Shown: piece by piece, positions 45,177 to 53,890 of the stretch
How the letters are laid out: each line of letters begins with the position of its first letter
Numbering within the stretch: position 1 is the first letter of the stretch
Assembly: GCF_001729245.1 (NCBI RefSeq)
Contig: NZ_CP015217.1
Location: forward strand, 1,924,001-1,988,000
DNA length: 64,000 bases
Reading direction: 5' to 3'
Origin: Leptospira tipperaryensis
Lineage (GTDB): Bacteria > Spirochaetota > Leptospiria > Leptospirales > Leptospiraceae
Translations under genes and position numbers: made by a program
Notes under the pieces: generated by a model
The model's database searches: none
Told to the model about the DNA's origin: nothing
What the model saw: the letters and a program-made list of their open reading frames with translations, nothing else

Positions 45177-46949
45177 ATGGCACGAAAAATACATCCAGAA
45201 ATTTTGAAATTTCTTTCCGGCATTTCTCTATTCCAAAAATTATCCCCGGCTGTCCTCACTCGAATCTATCAAAATATAGAAGAGAGGAACGTTTATAACC
45301 ACGACGTTATCTACTTTCGAGGCGATATCTCGGATAAACTTTTTATAGTTCGACACGGAGAGGTGATGCTCACTTTCGGAGAATCCGGAAAGGCCGTAAA
45401 GTATCTGGGAGAAGGAGAATTTTTTGCGGAGAATAGTCTGATGACAAGAACCCAGCACGGTGGTTCTGCGATCGCGGTGATGGATTCTCTTTTGTATGTG
45501 TTAGACGGACATTTTTTTCTCAAACTCGCGGAGAAGGAACCGGTTCTTTCGAGCAACTTGATCCGATTGATGAGCAACCGTTTTCGGGAACATCTTGAAC
45601 CGGAAGACAAACTCTCTTCGGTTCCAAGAAGGATGATCTGTCACGTTCCATTGGAAGAAGTTCATGGTTATAAGGAAAAACTCGACGCGATCGTGAAGAT
45701 CAGCGGATATTCTCACGAAGGAAAGATGACCTTGATCCCCATGGAATCTTTTGAGAAGGTAAGCATTCAAGAAGCGATTCGAAAACTTTCCGTACTTCGG
45801 AATCAATACCCCGTCATTCATCTTTATTTTCAACACGCCGGACTAAAACCGGAGTTGGACAAACTGCTTCTTCAATCGGATCAGATCGTTTTCTGGGAAG
45901 ATAACCCCGAACGAAACCAAAAGAAAAAAACCGAAATCCTCACTTATTTCCGTTCTCGGATTCGCAACTTCGCCGGAAGGACGATTCGTTATATCGATTC
46001 TTCCAACTCGATGCATCCTGAAGACAGCGTCAAACACCAGAAGATTTTTCATAAAGAAGAAACCTTCGGGCGTTATCTCGTTTCAAGAACGAGAGGAATC
46101 GCGTTAGGCGGCGGTGGAGCGAGAGCTCTGGCGCACGTCGGACTTTTAAGAGTATTAGAAAGAGAGAATATTAAGATCGACTTTGTTTCCGGCGCATCTT
46201 TTGGCGCTGTGATCGCCGCGCTCTACGCTCGAGGAGAGAATACGGATTCGATTCAAAAGATGATCTATAAATTTTTCGGCGGCTTGGATAAACCTTTTGA
46301 TCCGACGATTCCTCTCGTTTCCTTTTTTAAAGGAAAAAAAATGAATCGAATGTTAAAGGACGCTTTCGGTTCCACACTCATTGAAGATTTAAAAATTCCC
46401 TTTGTGACTTCTGCTGTGGATCTTCATAGCGGAGAAGAATACGTGATGGACCGCGGTCCGATCTGGGAAGCCTTGGCGGCTGCGATGAGTTTGCCGGGTA
46501 TGTTTCCTCCCGTATTTCACGGAGATCATCTCCTCGTAGACGGAGGCGTAATCAACAACGTTCCTGAAAATTTAATCCGACAAAAGGGAGCCGATATCAT
46601 CCTTTCCGCAAATGTTTCTCCGCTGCGAGACGAGGCGATCGTTAGACTTTTGGAAGATAGAAAGATCACTGGAAAATCGTTCTTTAAGAATCTATGGGAA
46701 GACCTCAAGTATCCGCCGATCCTAAAAATTATGGGACGCGCGATCACTCTCGAAGGTCGAGAAATCACGAGACTCAGAAAAGACAAGATGGATCTGTTTA
46801 TCAATCTTCATATCGAGGAATATTCTTTCTTTGATTTTGGAAGATTTAGAGAGATCATTCGAAGAGGGGAAGAGGAAGCTGAAATTCATCTCGAAGATAT
46901 CCATGATCTCTTTTTTCCGGGAAAAAAGTTTTCAAAGAAAAAAAGATAA
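45177..46949 (+). CDS. Cyclic nucleotide-binding, patatin-like phospholipase (NTE type)
   Basis: A 590-residue two-domain protein. Residues about 10-140 form a cyclic-nucleotide-binding-like domain (HDVIYFRGDISDKLFIVRHGEVML). A linker of about 150 residues follows. Then comes a patatin domain with the glycine-rich oxyanion loop GIALGGGGARALAHVG from about residue 307, nucleophile S341 in GASFG, and catalytic D455 in LLVDGG. This layout is that of neuropathy-target-esterase relatives, which act as lysophospholipases. Whether the N-domain still binds cAMP is open: the family's phosphate-binding arginine is not obvious. No membrane anchor is seen. The 3' end overlaps the nucleosidase gene by 18 bases. 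Confidence 0.85.
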   Translation: MARKIHPEILKFLSGISLFQKLSPAVLTRIYQNIEERNVYNHDVIYFRGDISDKLFIVRHGEVMLTFGESGKAVKYLGEGEFFAENSLMTRTQHGGSAIAVMDSLLYVLDGHFFLKLAEKEPVLSSNLIRLMSNRFREHLEPEDKLSSVPRRMICHVPLEEVHGYKEKLDAIVKISGYSHEGKMTLIPMESFEKVSIQEAIRKLSVLRNQYPVIHLYFQHAGLKPELDKLLLQSDQIVFWEDNPERNQKKKTEILTYFRSRIRNFAGRTIRYIDSSNSMHPEDSVKHQKIFHKEETFGRYLVSRTRGIALGGGGARALAHVGLLRVLERENIKIDFVSGASFGAVIAALYARGENTDSIQKMIYKFFGGLDKPFDPTIPLVSFFKGKKMNRMLKDAFGSTLIEDLKIPFVTSAVDLHSGEEYVMDRGPIWEALAAAMSLPGMFPPVFHGDHLLVDGGVINNVPENLIRQKGADIILSANVSPLRDEAIVRLLEDRKITGKSFFKNLWEDLKYPPILKIMGRAITLEGREITRLRKDKMDLFINLHIEEYSFFDFGRFREIIRRGEEEAEIHLEDIHDLFFPGKKFSKKKR

Positions 46950-47570
46950 AAGAAAGTCCTGAAGCCGGGTGGATTCCCTTCTGTAGTTGTGTCTCCATTC
47001 TTCGCTTCCGCTCGGACCTACCGAGTTCGTTAGCGCAAAGAAGGCGCAGAACGGAATTTGAAATTCTTCGCAAACGCGAGCGAGTCCCCAGCATTCCATA
47101 TTCTCAAAACCGAGATCGTTTTCTCTTAAGAATTCCAAACTTCTTCCGGAGACGGTCTCGATCGAAATCGATCCCGTACCGTTTGTCCTGGAGGTTAAGA
47201 TCTCTTCCACAGCCGATAATTGAAAAGGGCTTGCGAACTCGTATGAGTCGGGAACGATTTCCGGAATTCGAATCCGTTTTTCAATCTTTGCAAGTTCTTG
47301 ATTCTGAAACTCGTAAGAATATCCCAAACGGCCTTTCCAGAAATTCGCATGCAGCCAGGGATATACGCCCGCAGATCCCAAAAACACAATTTGAGAAGGA
47401 AGAGTCAGACCTTTGTTTTGTTTTTGAAGCAGAAGTCTTTGAAGATTCAATCCGGCTTCTAAGTTTCCGATTCCGCAGAGAAATGTATTCCATTTTCCTG
47501 AATCTTGAAATTGATCCAGTTCTTCCGAAATCGCGGAACAGAGTAGAGTCGAGGTCGGATCAATCTTCAT
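46932..47570 (-). CDS. Nucleoside phosphorylase-superfamily nucleosidase
   Basis: A 212-residue protein of the PNP/UDP superfamily. The C-terminal block FENMECWGLARVCEEFQIPFCAFFALTNSVG matches the ribose-binding glutamate (ENMEC, usually ENME) and following helix of 5'-methylthioadenosine and futalosine nucleosidases. The N-terminal glycine-rich CGIGNLEAGLN is the phosphate or substrate loop. Futalosine hydrolase of menaquinone synthesis is one reading; MTA/SAH nucleosidase is another. It overlaps both neighbours, by 11 and 18 bases. Confidence 0.7.
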   Translation of the reverse strand: MKIDPTSTLLCSAISEELDQFQDSGKWNTFLCGIGNLEAGLNLQRLLLQKQNKGLTLPSQIVFLGSAGVYPWLHANFWKGRLGYSYEFQNQELAKIEKRIRIPEIVPDSYEFASPFQLSAVEEILTSRTNGTGSISIETVSGRSLEFLRENDLGFENMECWGLARVCEEFQIPFCAFFALTNSVGPSGSEEWRHNYRRESTRLQDFLLSFFL

Positions 47571-49497
47571 CGTTTGTATAGAGGGAGTGAATTATGTTTT
47601 CGTAAAGTTCAAAGACGACGTTTCGTTTGAGTTTCATAGTCTCTGTCATCTCTTTACCTTTTTCAAATTCTTTGGGCAGAATGTGAACGTGTGCGATCTT
47701 TTCAAAAGACTTGAAGCCCGCTCGGGTGGAAACCTTGTCTTTCACGATATTTTTAAAGAAAAGAGTTACTTCCTTATTCGAGTTCCATTCGCTCGGATCT
47801 TTCGGAATCGACTTTCCTTGAGAATGGAATTCTTCAATGACCCGATCATAAAAAGGAACGATTAAGACGCCGAGATTTTTACGATCCTGTCCCACTACTA
47901 TGACTTGGTTGATAAATTCGGATTCGGCGAGTTTGGCTTCGATCGGAGCGGGCTCCAAGTTTTCGCCGCCCGAAAGTACGATCGTATCTTTGGCTCTTCC
48001 CGCAAATTTTAATTCTCCCGTATGAGTCCAGGTTAAGATATCCCCCGAATCCAACCAACCGTCTTGCAACGCTTTGGCGGACTTTTCGGGTTCTTTGTAG
48101 TAACCGGAAGTAACGTGCGGGCCCTTGTGCCAAGCGACTCCTTTGGCCCCGGGTTCGGTCACGATCTTTCCGTCTTCGCCGACGAGTTTGATCGCGGTTC
48201 CGGGTAACGGAGCTCCGATCGCTCCGTTTTTTGGAAGAGGAAATTCTCCGATGGCTCCGATCCCGGTCGTTTCGGTCATCCCGTAGGTTTCGATGATCGG
48301 AAGCCCCGCACTACGAAAGAAAAATTGAATGTGAGAAGGCATGGCCCCGGCTCCGCAAAGCGCGAAACGCATTTGTCCTCCGAAAAGATCTCGAACCTTT
48401 TGAAGAATCTTATAAGAAATCACTTTCAGAGGATACATGGATAAAAGAAGAATGCTCGCAACAAAACGATCTAAGACCTTTTGATTCGGATTTTCCGATT
48501 CGGAAGTCGCATACGAATCCCGGATCGTGTCTTGCAGACTTGTTGTGATCGCGGCGATTCTCACCGCAAAGTGAAAGAGGTTTTGTCTGAAAGGAGGGCT
48601 TTTGCGAACCGTATCGTGGATTCTTTTGTAGAGACCTTCCCAAAGTCGGGGAACCGAAACGAGCACCGTAGGTTTAACCTTTTGCATGTCCGCGGGAATC
48701 GTAGGCACCGAAGAACAAGCCATGGACGCACCCCAAGCAATGAGTGTGGTTTCCAAAAGCCTTTCGGCGATATGCCAAGGAGGAAGGAAGACAATCGTTC
48801 TGTCTTGATAAGAACCGGGAACAAATTCTTGGAGTTGGTGAATTCCCCAGGTAAAACTTCTGTGATTGAGCATCACACCTTTGGGAGCGCCGGTCGTACC
48901 CGAAGTGTAGATGATGGTGGCGAGATCTTTTCCGATGAGGATCTCTCCTCTTTGCTGATAGGGTTTGTCTCCCTTTTTGATTCGAATCTTTTCGCCTTCT
49001 AAGAGGGCTTCTTCTAAGAAGATAAATTTTACGCCGCCGAGTTGATTGCGCGCGCTTTCCAAATCCTTCCACTTGGATGGGGGATCGATCAGAAGAATCG
49101 TTTTTACGTTTGCAAAACTTCCCTTATCTTCTAAGAGTTTTTTTAGAACCTTTTCATTTTCTAAAAATAGAATCTTCGCTTCGCTATGACCGAGAATGTA
49201 TTTCAAATCATCGAGGGTTGCATCACAACCTCTAGGAACGTCCACACAACCGATCGTCACCAAAGAAAGAGAACAGAGAGACCATTCGTAACGATTGTCG
49301 CAGATAAGTCCTGCGGTATTTCCTTTTTGTAAACCAAGCTCGATCAAAAAAGAGGAAAGATTTTTTAGATTCTCGTACCAATCCTTATAAGAGATTCCTC
49401 GAAAATCACCGGATTCTTCTCGGATCCAATACATGGGACGGTCCGCGTAAACCGACGCGACGTCTCTGACTAAATGATAGAGGCTGGTTTTTTCCAT
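47560..49497 (-). CDS. Long-chain acyl-CoA synthetase (AMP-binding)
   Basis: A 645-residue adenylate-forming enzyme that activates fatty acids to acyl-CoA through acyl-AMP. The P-loop IIYTSGTTGAPKG spans about residues 195-207; ETYGMTETTG, the ATP-binding WLDSGDI segment, and a C-terminal catalytic lysine region (KLKRN) follow. Length fits the long-chain FadD/FAA group rather than short-chain acetyl-CoA synthetases. It lies 5 bases after argC and overlaps the nucleosidase gene, forming a leftward operon. Confidence 0.88.
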   Translation of the reverse strand: MEKTSLYHLVRDVASVYADRPMYWIREESGDFRGISYKDWYENLKNLSSFLIELGLQKGNTAGLICDNRYEWSLCSLSLVTIGCVDVPRGCDATLDDLKYILGHSEAKILFLENEKVLKKLLEDKGSFANVKTILLIDPPSKWKDLESARNQLGGVKFIFLEEALLEGEKIRIKKGDKPYQQRGEILIGKDLATIIYTSGTTGAPKGVMLNHRSFTWGIHQLQEFVPGSYQDRTIVFLPPWHIAERLLETTLIAWGASMACSSVPTIPADMQKVKPTVLVSVPRLWEGLYKRIHDTVRKSPPFRQNLFHFAVRIAAITTSLQDTIRDSYATSESENPNQKVLDRFVASILLLSMYPLKVISYKILQKVRDLFGGQMRFALCGAGAMPSHIQFFFRSAGLPIIETYGMTETTGIGAIGEFPLPKNGAIGAPLPGTAIKLVGEDGKIVTEPGAKGVAWHKGPHVTSGYYKEPEKSAKALQDGWLDSGDILTWTHTGELKFAGRAKDTIVLSGGENLEPAPIEAKLAESEFINQVIVVGQDRKNLGVLIVPFYDRVIEEFHSQGKSIPKDPSEWNSNKEVTLFFKNIVKDKVSTRAGFKSFEKIAHVHILPKEFEKGKEMTETMKLKRNVVFELYENIIHSLYTNDED

Positions 49498-49502
49498 GGA
49501 GG

Positions 49503-50519
49503 TTAGGGGAGAAGTCCTACGGTCTCTTTTGTCCCCGTCATCAAGTTGATGTTCTGAAGGGCCTGCCCTGCAGCTCCTTTGACGAGATTGTCCAAGGCCG
49601 AAACGACGACTAACGTGTTTCCTCTTTTTCTCAAGGAGATATCTAAGAAGTTCGTGTTTTGGACTTTCTTTAGTTCGATTTCTTCGGGTGATTTTAAGAT
49701 TCGGATAAACGGTTCGTTTTTGGAAGAATCCAATAAAACTTGCATCGGATCAACGGCCGGCTCCGTTTCGAATTCCACAAAGATCGTGGAAAGGATTCCT
49801 CTAAAAACGGGTAGTAGGTGAGGAACAAATAAAACTTCCGGTTCTTTGAGACCGGAGTTTGTATAGATGTATTCTTGAATCTCGGGTTCGTGTTGATGAG
49901 TGAGAATCTTATAAGCCCGAAAGTTTTCATAAACTCCCGTATAAGAAAAGCCAGCGTCTTCGGTTCTTCCACCCGCGCCAGAAACTCCAGACTTGGAATC
50001 GGCTATGATTCTGGGTTTCAAATTTTTTCTGAGTTCGTTTAACAAAAAGACGGGAAGAATCACCGAAGTCGAAAAACAACCCGGATTGGAAACAAAATCC
50101 GCTCCAGTGAGTTTATCCCGGAAAATTTCAGGAATTCCAAAAACAGCCTTATCGACGTAGGAAAACTTTGTATGTTTTAGTTTATAAGATTTTTCTAATA
50201 TTTCTTGATTGTGAAGTCTGTAAACTCCGGAAAGATCGATTACTTTATGGCCTGCGTCCAAGAACTTCGGAGCCGATTCGATCGAGACTTCGTTGGGGAC
50301 TGCCAATACGACTAAGGATTTTTTGGGAACGGCGTCTTCGTGTTTGTGAAAGGTAAGATTTTTTGGAAACGGAATTTCAGGAAAAACTTCGGAAAGAGTT
50401 TTTCCGGCGAGTTTGTCACTCGTGATATGAACGACTTCGTGTGTGGATTGATGCGAAAGAAGGGAAAGAAGTTCCTTACCGGTAAAACCACCCGCTCCTA
50501 AAATACTAATTTCTGCCAT
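49503..50519 (-). CDS. argC: N-acetyl-gamma-glutamyl-phosphate reductase
   Basis: Third step of arginine synthesis, reducing N-acetylglutamyl phosphate with NADPH. The 338-residue protein starts with the dinucleotide fold [15 protein letters not shown]. Its catalytic C148 lies in [13 protein letters not shown], and KSGVSGAGG follows. An AGGGGA SD is present. No other arg gene adjoins; argD is near 25 kb. Confidence 0.94.
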   Translation of the reverse strand: MAEISILGAGGFTGKELLSLLSHQSTHEVVHITSDKLAGKTLSEVFPEIPFPKNLTFHKHEDAVPKKSLVVLAVPNEVSIESAPKFLDAGHKVIDLSGVYRLHNQEILEKSYKLKHTKFSYVDKAVFGIPEIFRDKLTGADFVSNPGCFSTSVILPVFLLNELRKNLKPRIIADSKSGVSGAGGRTEDAGFSYTGVYENFRAYKILTHQHEPEIQEYIYTNSGLKEPEVLFVPHLLPVFRGILSTIFVEFETEPAVDPMQVLLDSSKNEPFIRILKSPEEIELKKVQNTNFLDISLRKRGNTLVVVSALDNLVKGAAGQALQNINLMTGTKETVGLLP

Positions 50520-50643
50520 ATTCCCCTTATCTTTTCTATCTTCGTGTGGAAGAAAGTAAACCTCTACAAAAAAGGATTCATTTGTCTGAACGTTTCTGGA
50601 TTCACTAAGGGAAAGAATTTAATGGGAGGATTCTGTTGTAACT

Positions 50644-50701
<58 letters not shown>

Positions 50702-50705
50702 GTGT

Positions 50706-51806
50706 TTAACCCGCAGCCTCTTCCAATTTTTCCTCTTTCTCTTTGCGCGGTTTCTTGTCCTGCGCTAAGAGGGGAAGGCTGTTCAGATCGCGAACCATAT
50801 TCTCGATCGTGAATGCGGTTTCAGGATTGGATCTCAGATACTCTTTTGCTGCATCTTTTCCCTGCCCGATTTTTTCCGTGTTATAGGAATACCAAGCTCC
50901 CGCCTTATTGATAATATCATGTTTCACACCGAGGTCAACCAGAGAACCCTCTCTGCTGATTCCTGCGTTGAAAATTATGTCAAATTCTGCCTGTTTAAAC
51001 GGCGGTGCGCACTTATTTTTGACAACTTTGACACGAACCCGGTTTCCGATCGATTCTTCTTTTTCCTTAATTGTCTCGATTTTGCGGATGTCCAGACGAA
51101 CCGAGCAGTAGAATTTCAAAGCGTTTCCGCCTGTGGTTGTTTCCGGAGATCCGAACATCACACCAATTTTCATCCGGATTTGGTTGATAAAGATCACAAC
51201 CGTTTTGGATTTTGAAATGGTTCCTGTGAGTTTTCGGAGGGCCTGAGACATCAGACGAGCTTGCAAGCCCATGTGAGAATCTCCCATATCTCCTTCAATC
51301 TCCGCCTTGGGAACAAGAGCCGCCACCGAGTCGATTACGATCAGGTCGATCGCATTGCTTCGAACCAAGGATTCGCAGATTTCCAGGGCTTCCTCCCCGT
51401 TGTCCGGTTGCGAAACCAGAAGTTCGTCGATATTGACGCCTAACTTCTTTGCGTAAGAAGGATCCAGCGCGTGCTCTGCGTCGATAAACGCCGCTACACC
51501 GCCTCTTTTTTGCGCTTCGGCGATCGCAGAAAGAGTCAGAGTCGTTTTTCCGGAAGATTCAGGACCGTAGATTTCCACGATTCTTCCGATCGGATAACCT
51601 CCGATTCCAAGTGCGATGTCCAGATCCAGAGATCCGGTAGGAATCACTTGGACCGTTTGTCTCGCGGCGTCCGATCCTAATTTCATGATCGCGCCTTTTC
51701 CAAATTGTTTTTCAATTTGGCTCATAGCCTGTTCGATGGCTAACTTCTTGGAATCGTCTACGCTCTGTGGTTCTTCTTTCGTCTTCTTCATAATACCTTC
51801 TCCCAT
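50706..51806 (-). CDS. recA: Recombinase RecA
   Basis: Strand-exchange ATPase and SOS co-protease. The 366-residue protein has Walker [10 protein letters not shown] (K87), the MAW region, loop L2 and the acidic-lysine C-terminus. GGAGG lies 9 nt before the first ATG (51806); a second ATG five codons later (MKKTKEE) is also possible and has a GGAGAAGG before it. It is monocistronic, with a terminator after it and a LexA-type box plus a folded leader before it. Confidence 0.97.
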   Translation of the reverse strand: MGEGIMKKTKEEPQSVDDSKKLAIEQAMSQIEKQFGKGAIMKLGSDAARQTVQVIPTGSLDLDIALGIGGYPIGRIVEIYGPESSGKTTLTLSAIAEAQKRGGVAAFIDAEHALDPSYAKKLGVNIDELLVSQPDNGEEALEICESLVRSNAIDLIVIDSVAALVPKAEIEGDMGDSHMGLQARLMSQALRKLTGTISKSKTVVIFINQIRMKIGVMFGSPETTTGGNALKFYCSVRLDIRKIETIKEKEESIGNRVRVKVVKNKCAPPFKQAEFDIIFNAGISREGSLVDLGVKHDIINKAGAWYSYNTEKIGQGKDAAKEYLRSNPETAFTIENMVRDLNSLPLLAQDKKPRKEKEEKLEEAAG

Positions 51807-51812
51807 GTTTTT

Positions 51813-51841
51813 CTGCCTCCGTTTGTTACGGTTCCAGGCAG
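51813..51841 (-). promoter_or_regulatory. Hairpin covering the recA SD
   Basis: In the recA leader, CTGCCT (51841-51836) can pair with AGGCAG (51818-51813). After a GGAA bulge, CCG (51831-51829) pairs with CGG (51821-51819). The SD GGAGG (51820-51816) is wholly inside the right arm. Two more perfect palindromes lie upstream in the same leader: TCTGCA-G-TGCAGA (51846-51858) and GTATAA-ATC-TTATAC (51877-51891). Confidence 0.4.
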
Positions 51842-51988
51842 TTGCTCTGCAGTGCAGAAGCGGTTCACTTTTTTTAGTATAAATCTTATACCGGACAAAA
51901 AAGAATCATCCGGATTAAAAAATGCCGATTCTGATTAGATTTTTCGAAAACTTTGGTTTATGTCACCCGGTTTTCTCTGTGCAAATCT

Positions 51989-52017
51989 AAAATATACGTA
52001 AGTATTTGTATAGCAAA
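51989..52017 (-). promoter_or_regulatory. LexA-type SOS box over the recA -35
   Basis: TTTG-TATAG-CAAA at 52005-52017 is an exact match to the TTTG-N5-CAAA LexA box reported for Leptospira interrogans. On the minus strand it contains TTGCTA (52016-52011), which with TATTTT (51994-51989) 16 bases on makes a plausible sigma-70 promoter. LexA binding there would block recA. The transcript would have a leader of roughly 175 bases. Confidence 0.65.
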
Positions 52018-52027
52018 TTTTTGAAGG

Positions 52028-52852
52028 CTACTTCGAAAGAATCGATTTTTTTTCCTGATCCAAAGTCTTCTGGGCCTGCATCGCTTTTCGAAGAGTTTCC
52101 CGATTTCGAACCAGAAAGTTTCTAAAGAAGAACACCGTAGTCACAAGAGAGCCCAAAACGAGGAATACTCCAAGTCCAAAGCGGGTCCAGAAGGAAAGAG
52201 CGGTTTGACTGGGAAAGAAGAATAACGTTCCATCCAAAAGTCGGAGACGATCACAACCTTGGCAGTGAGAATTTTTGGATTTAAAGTAAGAATTCAATTC
52301 TCCGATCGATTGAGAATCCGTAATTTTCCATTCGTTTGTTTCTTGAGAATAGAGAACGGTTTCGTCTTCCGAGAAATAATAAAATGCCGAACTGAGTCCC
52401 GTTTTTGGAAATTCAACAGAGGGGATTGCGGATTGTCTTCCGAGATAAAAATCTACGTAATACGCCCCGACAGAAAAGGTCTGAACCTGAGAAAAGTTGG
52501 GAAACTCGTTTCCAAAAGTCACGATGTGAAAGAGTTCAGTTTTCTGATTTCGAATTCTTAAACCACCTAGGTTTGGAACCTTTTTTAATTCCAATTTGAG
52601 AGAATCCTTTGCGGGAAAATTTTTCCCTTCGAGTTTGGGCGTGAGAATTTTATTCAAATAGAGTTCCAGTCTGGATTCTTCTTCTTTTTTCCAGATCGGA
52701 ATCGACTCGACGAGCCAGGACTTTTCAATCGTAGCCGGATCTCCTAAGAATCGTTTGAGAGATTCCACTCGATGAAAAAAACTCGGGGTTTCCGCGTAGG
52801 ATGTCTGACTCCAGAGGAGAAGCAGGATAGAAAGAAGATGAAAACGTTTCAT
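52028..52852 (-). CDS. Exported membrane-anchored protein, unknown function
   Basis: A 274-residue protein with a cleavable signal peptide (residues 1-20, ending TSYA) and one membrane segment near the C-terminus (about 224-243, GVFLVLGSLVTTVFFF). A basic cytoplasmic tail of about 30 residues follows. The periplasmic part carries a single CxxC (HCQGCD) at about residue 195, not followed by histidine, so not a haem site. No family recognised. It is divergent from the HIT gene. Its stop lies only 11 bases from the recA SOS box. Confidence 0.6.
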   Translation of the reverse strand: MKRFHLLSILLLLWSQTSYAETPSFFHRVESLKRFLGDPATIEKSWLVESIPIWKKEEESRLELYLNKILTPKLEGKNFPAKDSLKLELKKVPNLGGLRIRNQKTELFHIVTFGNEFPNFSQVQTFSVGAYYVDFYLGRQSAIPSVEFPKTGLSSAFYYFSEDETVLYSQETNEWKITDSQSIGELNSYFKSKNSHCQGCDRLRLLDGTLFFFPSQTALSFWTRFGLGVFLVLGSLVTTVFFFRNFLVRNRETLRKAMQAQKTLDQEKKSILSK

Positions 52853-53045
52853 GAGGAATCCTTTTTTTAGCGAACGGGTTTGGATCCAATTTCGAGAATT
52901 CTTATCCTTTATGGGTTTTCCGATCTGGAAAGAAGAATTCCGGAGAAAGGAATCATTTTTTCAAATTCTCCAAAAGATGATTTTCTCCTATACAAGATGC
53001 GATTTTTTGGGATACTCATGAAATTCGAATTTAGGTCTTTGAAAG

Positions 53046-53435
53046 ATGATTGATTGTCCGATTTGCCAAGTCTATCAGTCCGGTGAAAAACCGGAAATCC
53101 TCGCACGATTCGGAGAATTCTCCGTTCGTCATTCCGAAGAAGAAAAGGGACTTAGGGGATATCTCTATATCGAGCCCGCCTCTCACTGGACTTCCTATCA
53201 AGAATGGAACAGCGAAGCTTTTTCTGATTTCGGTAAGGCCCTCGAATTCGCTACAAAATGGATCTATCAAAATCATTCTCCCGTTAAAATTTATACGGTC
53301 ACCGTTTCGGAAATGGCGCCTCACATGCATTTTCATTTGATTCCCCGTTATACGGACGATCTGAAAGGGGTGGACTATATTCGTTTGGCCTTGCAGGGAA
53401 AACTTCCGAGACAAGATTATATTCAAAATATGTAA
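53046..53435 (+). CDS. HIT-family nucleotide hydrolase
   Basis: A 129-residue histidine-triad protein. The triad is H93, H95 and H97 in PHMHFHLIPR, and DCPICQ at residues 3-8 is the zinc or structural CxxC seen in many HIT proteins. HIT enzymes cleave nucleotide phosphoramidates or dinucleoside polyphosphates. The exact substrate is unknown. The ATG was chosen because homology begins there. It is the first of a rightward run into the small lipoprotein gene. Confidence 0.83.
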   Translation: MIDCPICQVYQSGEKPEILARFGEFSVRHSEEEKGLRGYLYIEPASHWTSYQEWNSEAFSDFGKALEFATKWIYQNHSPVKIYTVTVSEMAPHMHFHLIPRYTDDLKGVDYIRLALQGKLPRQDYIQNM

Positions 53436-53465
53436 TAGTTTGAGTTAGAATTTGGAGGAAAGGAT

Positions 53466-53843
53466 ATGGGAATTTTGAAACTAAAAAACATTCTGCTTTT
53501 GGGAATGATTTCATTCTTACTGAGCGGTTGTATTTACCGAGACATTCGAGTTCCGGGACTGGGAACTAACTACACGCAGTATCTGATCAATTCGGAAGAT
53601 TTTCAGATCCTCGGAACCGTGGAAACCGAAGGAGTTTATACTTCTTGGTTGATGCTCTGGGTCACGGGAGAAACCGGTTATCGGGAACTATTGGACAAGT
53701 CCAAGGCGATGGGTGGAGACGAAATCATCAACTATCGTTTTGAAGTGCAGGAAACCAGCATCCTTCTCATCGTCTGGAATCGAATCAAATGGAAGGCGAC
53801 CGCGCACGCCATCAAATACAGAGAAAAAATCAAAAAACCGTAA
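53466..53843 (+). CDS. Small lipoprotein (TRL-like)
   Basis: A 125-residue exported lipoprotein with a signal peptide ending LLSGC (C22). The mature part is short, with FQILGTVETEGVYTSW and a LLDKSKAMGGDEIINYRFE block that resembles the TRL-like family of small bacterial lipoproteins. GGAGG lies about 8 nt before the ATG. The function is unknown. A strong hairpin lies between it and tldD. Confidence 0.7.
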   Translation: MGILKLKNILLLGMISFLLSGCIYRDIRVPGLGTNYTQYLINSEDFQILGTVETEGVYTSWLMLWVTGETGYRELLDKSKAMGGDEIINYRFEVQETSILLIVWNRIKWKATAHAIKYREKIKKP

Positions 53844-53856
53844 GTAGAATTAAAAA

Positions 53857-53878
53857 GACTCCGGTTCAAACCGGAGTC
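53857..53878. terminator. Hairpin between small lipoprotein gene and tldD
   Basis: GACTCCGGTT and AACCGGAGTC form perfect 10-base arms around CA. Read rightward it is followed by TCTAAC, a poor U tract. Read leftward it is followed by TTTTT, a good one, although no leftward gene ends here. It ends 12 bases before the tldD ATG, so it may terminate, attenuate or protect RNA ends. Confidence 0.5.
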
Positions 53879-53890
53879 TAACAGGATAGA

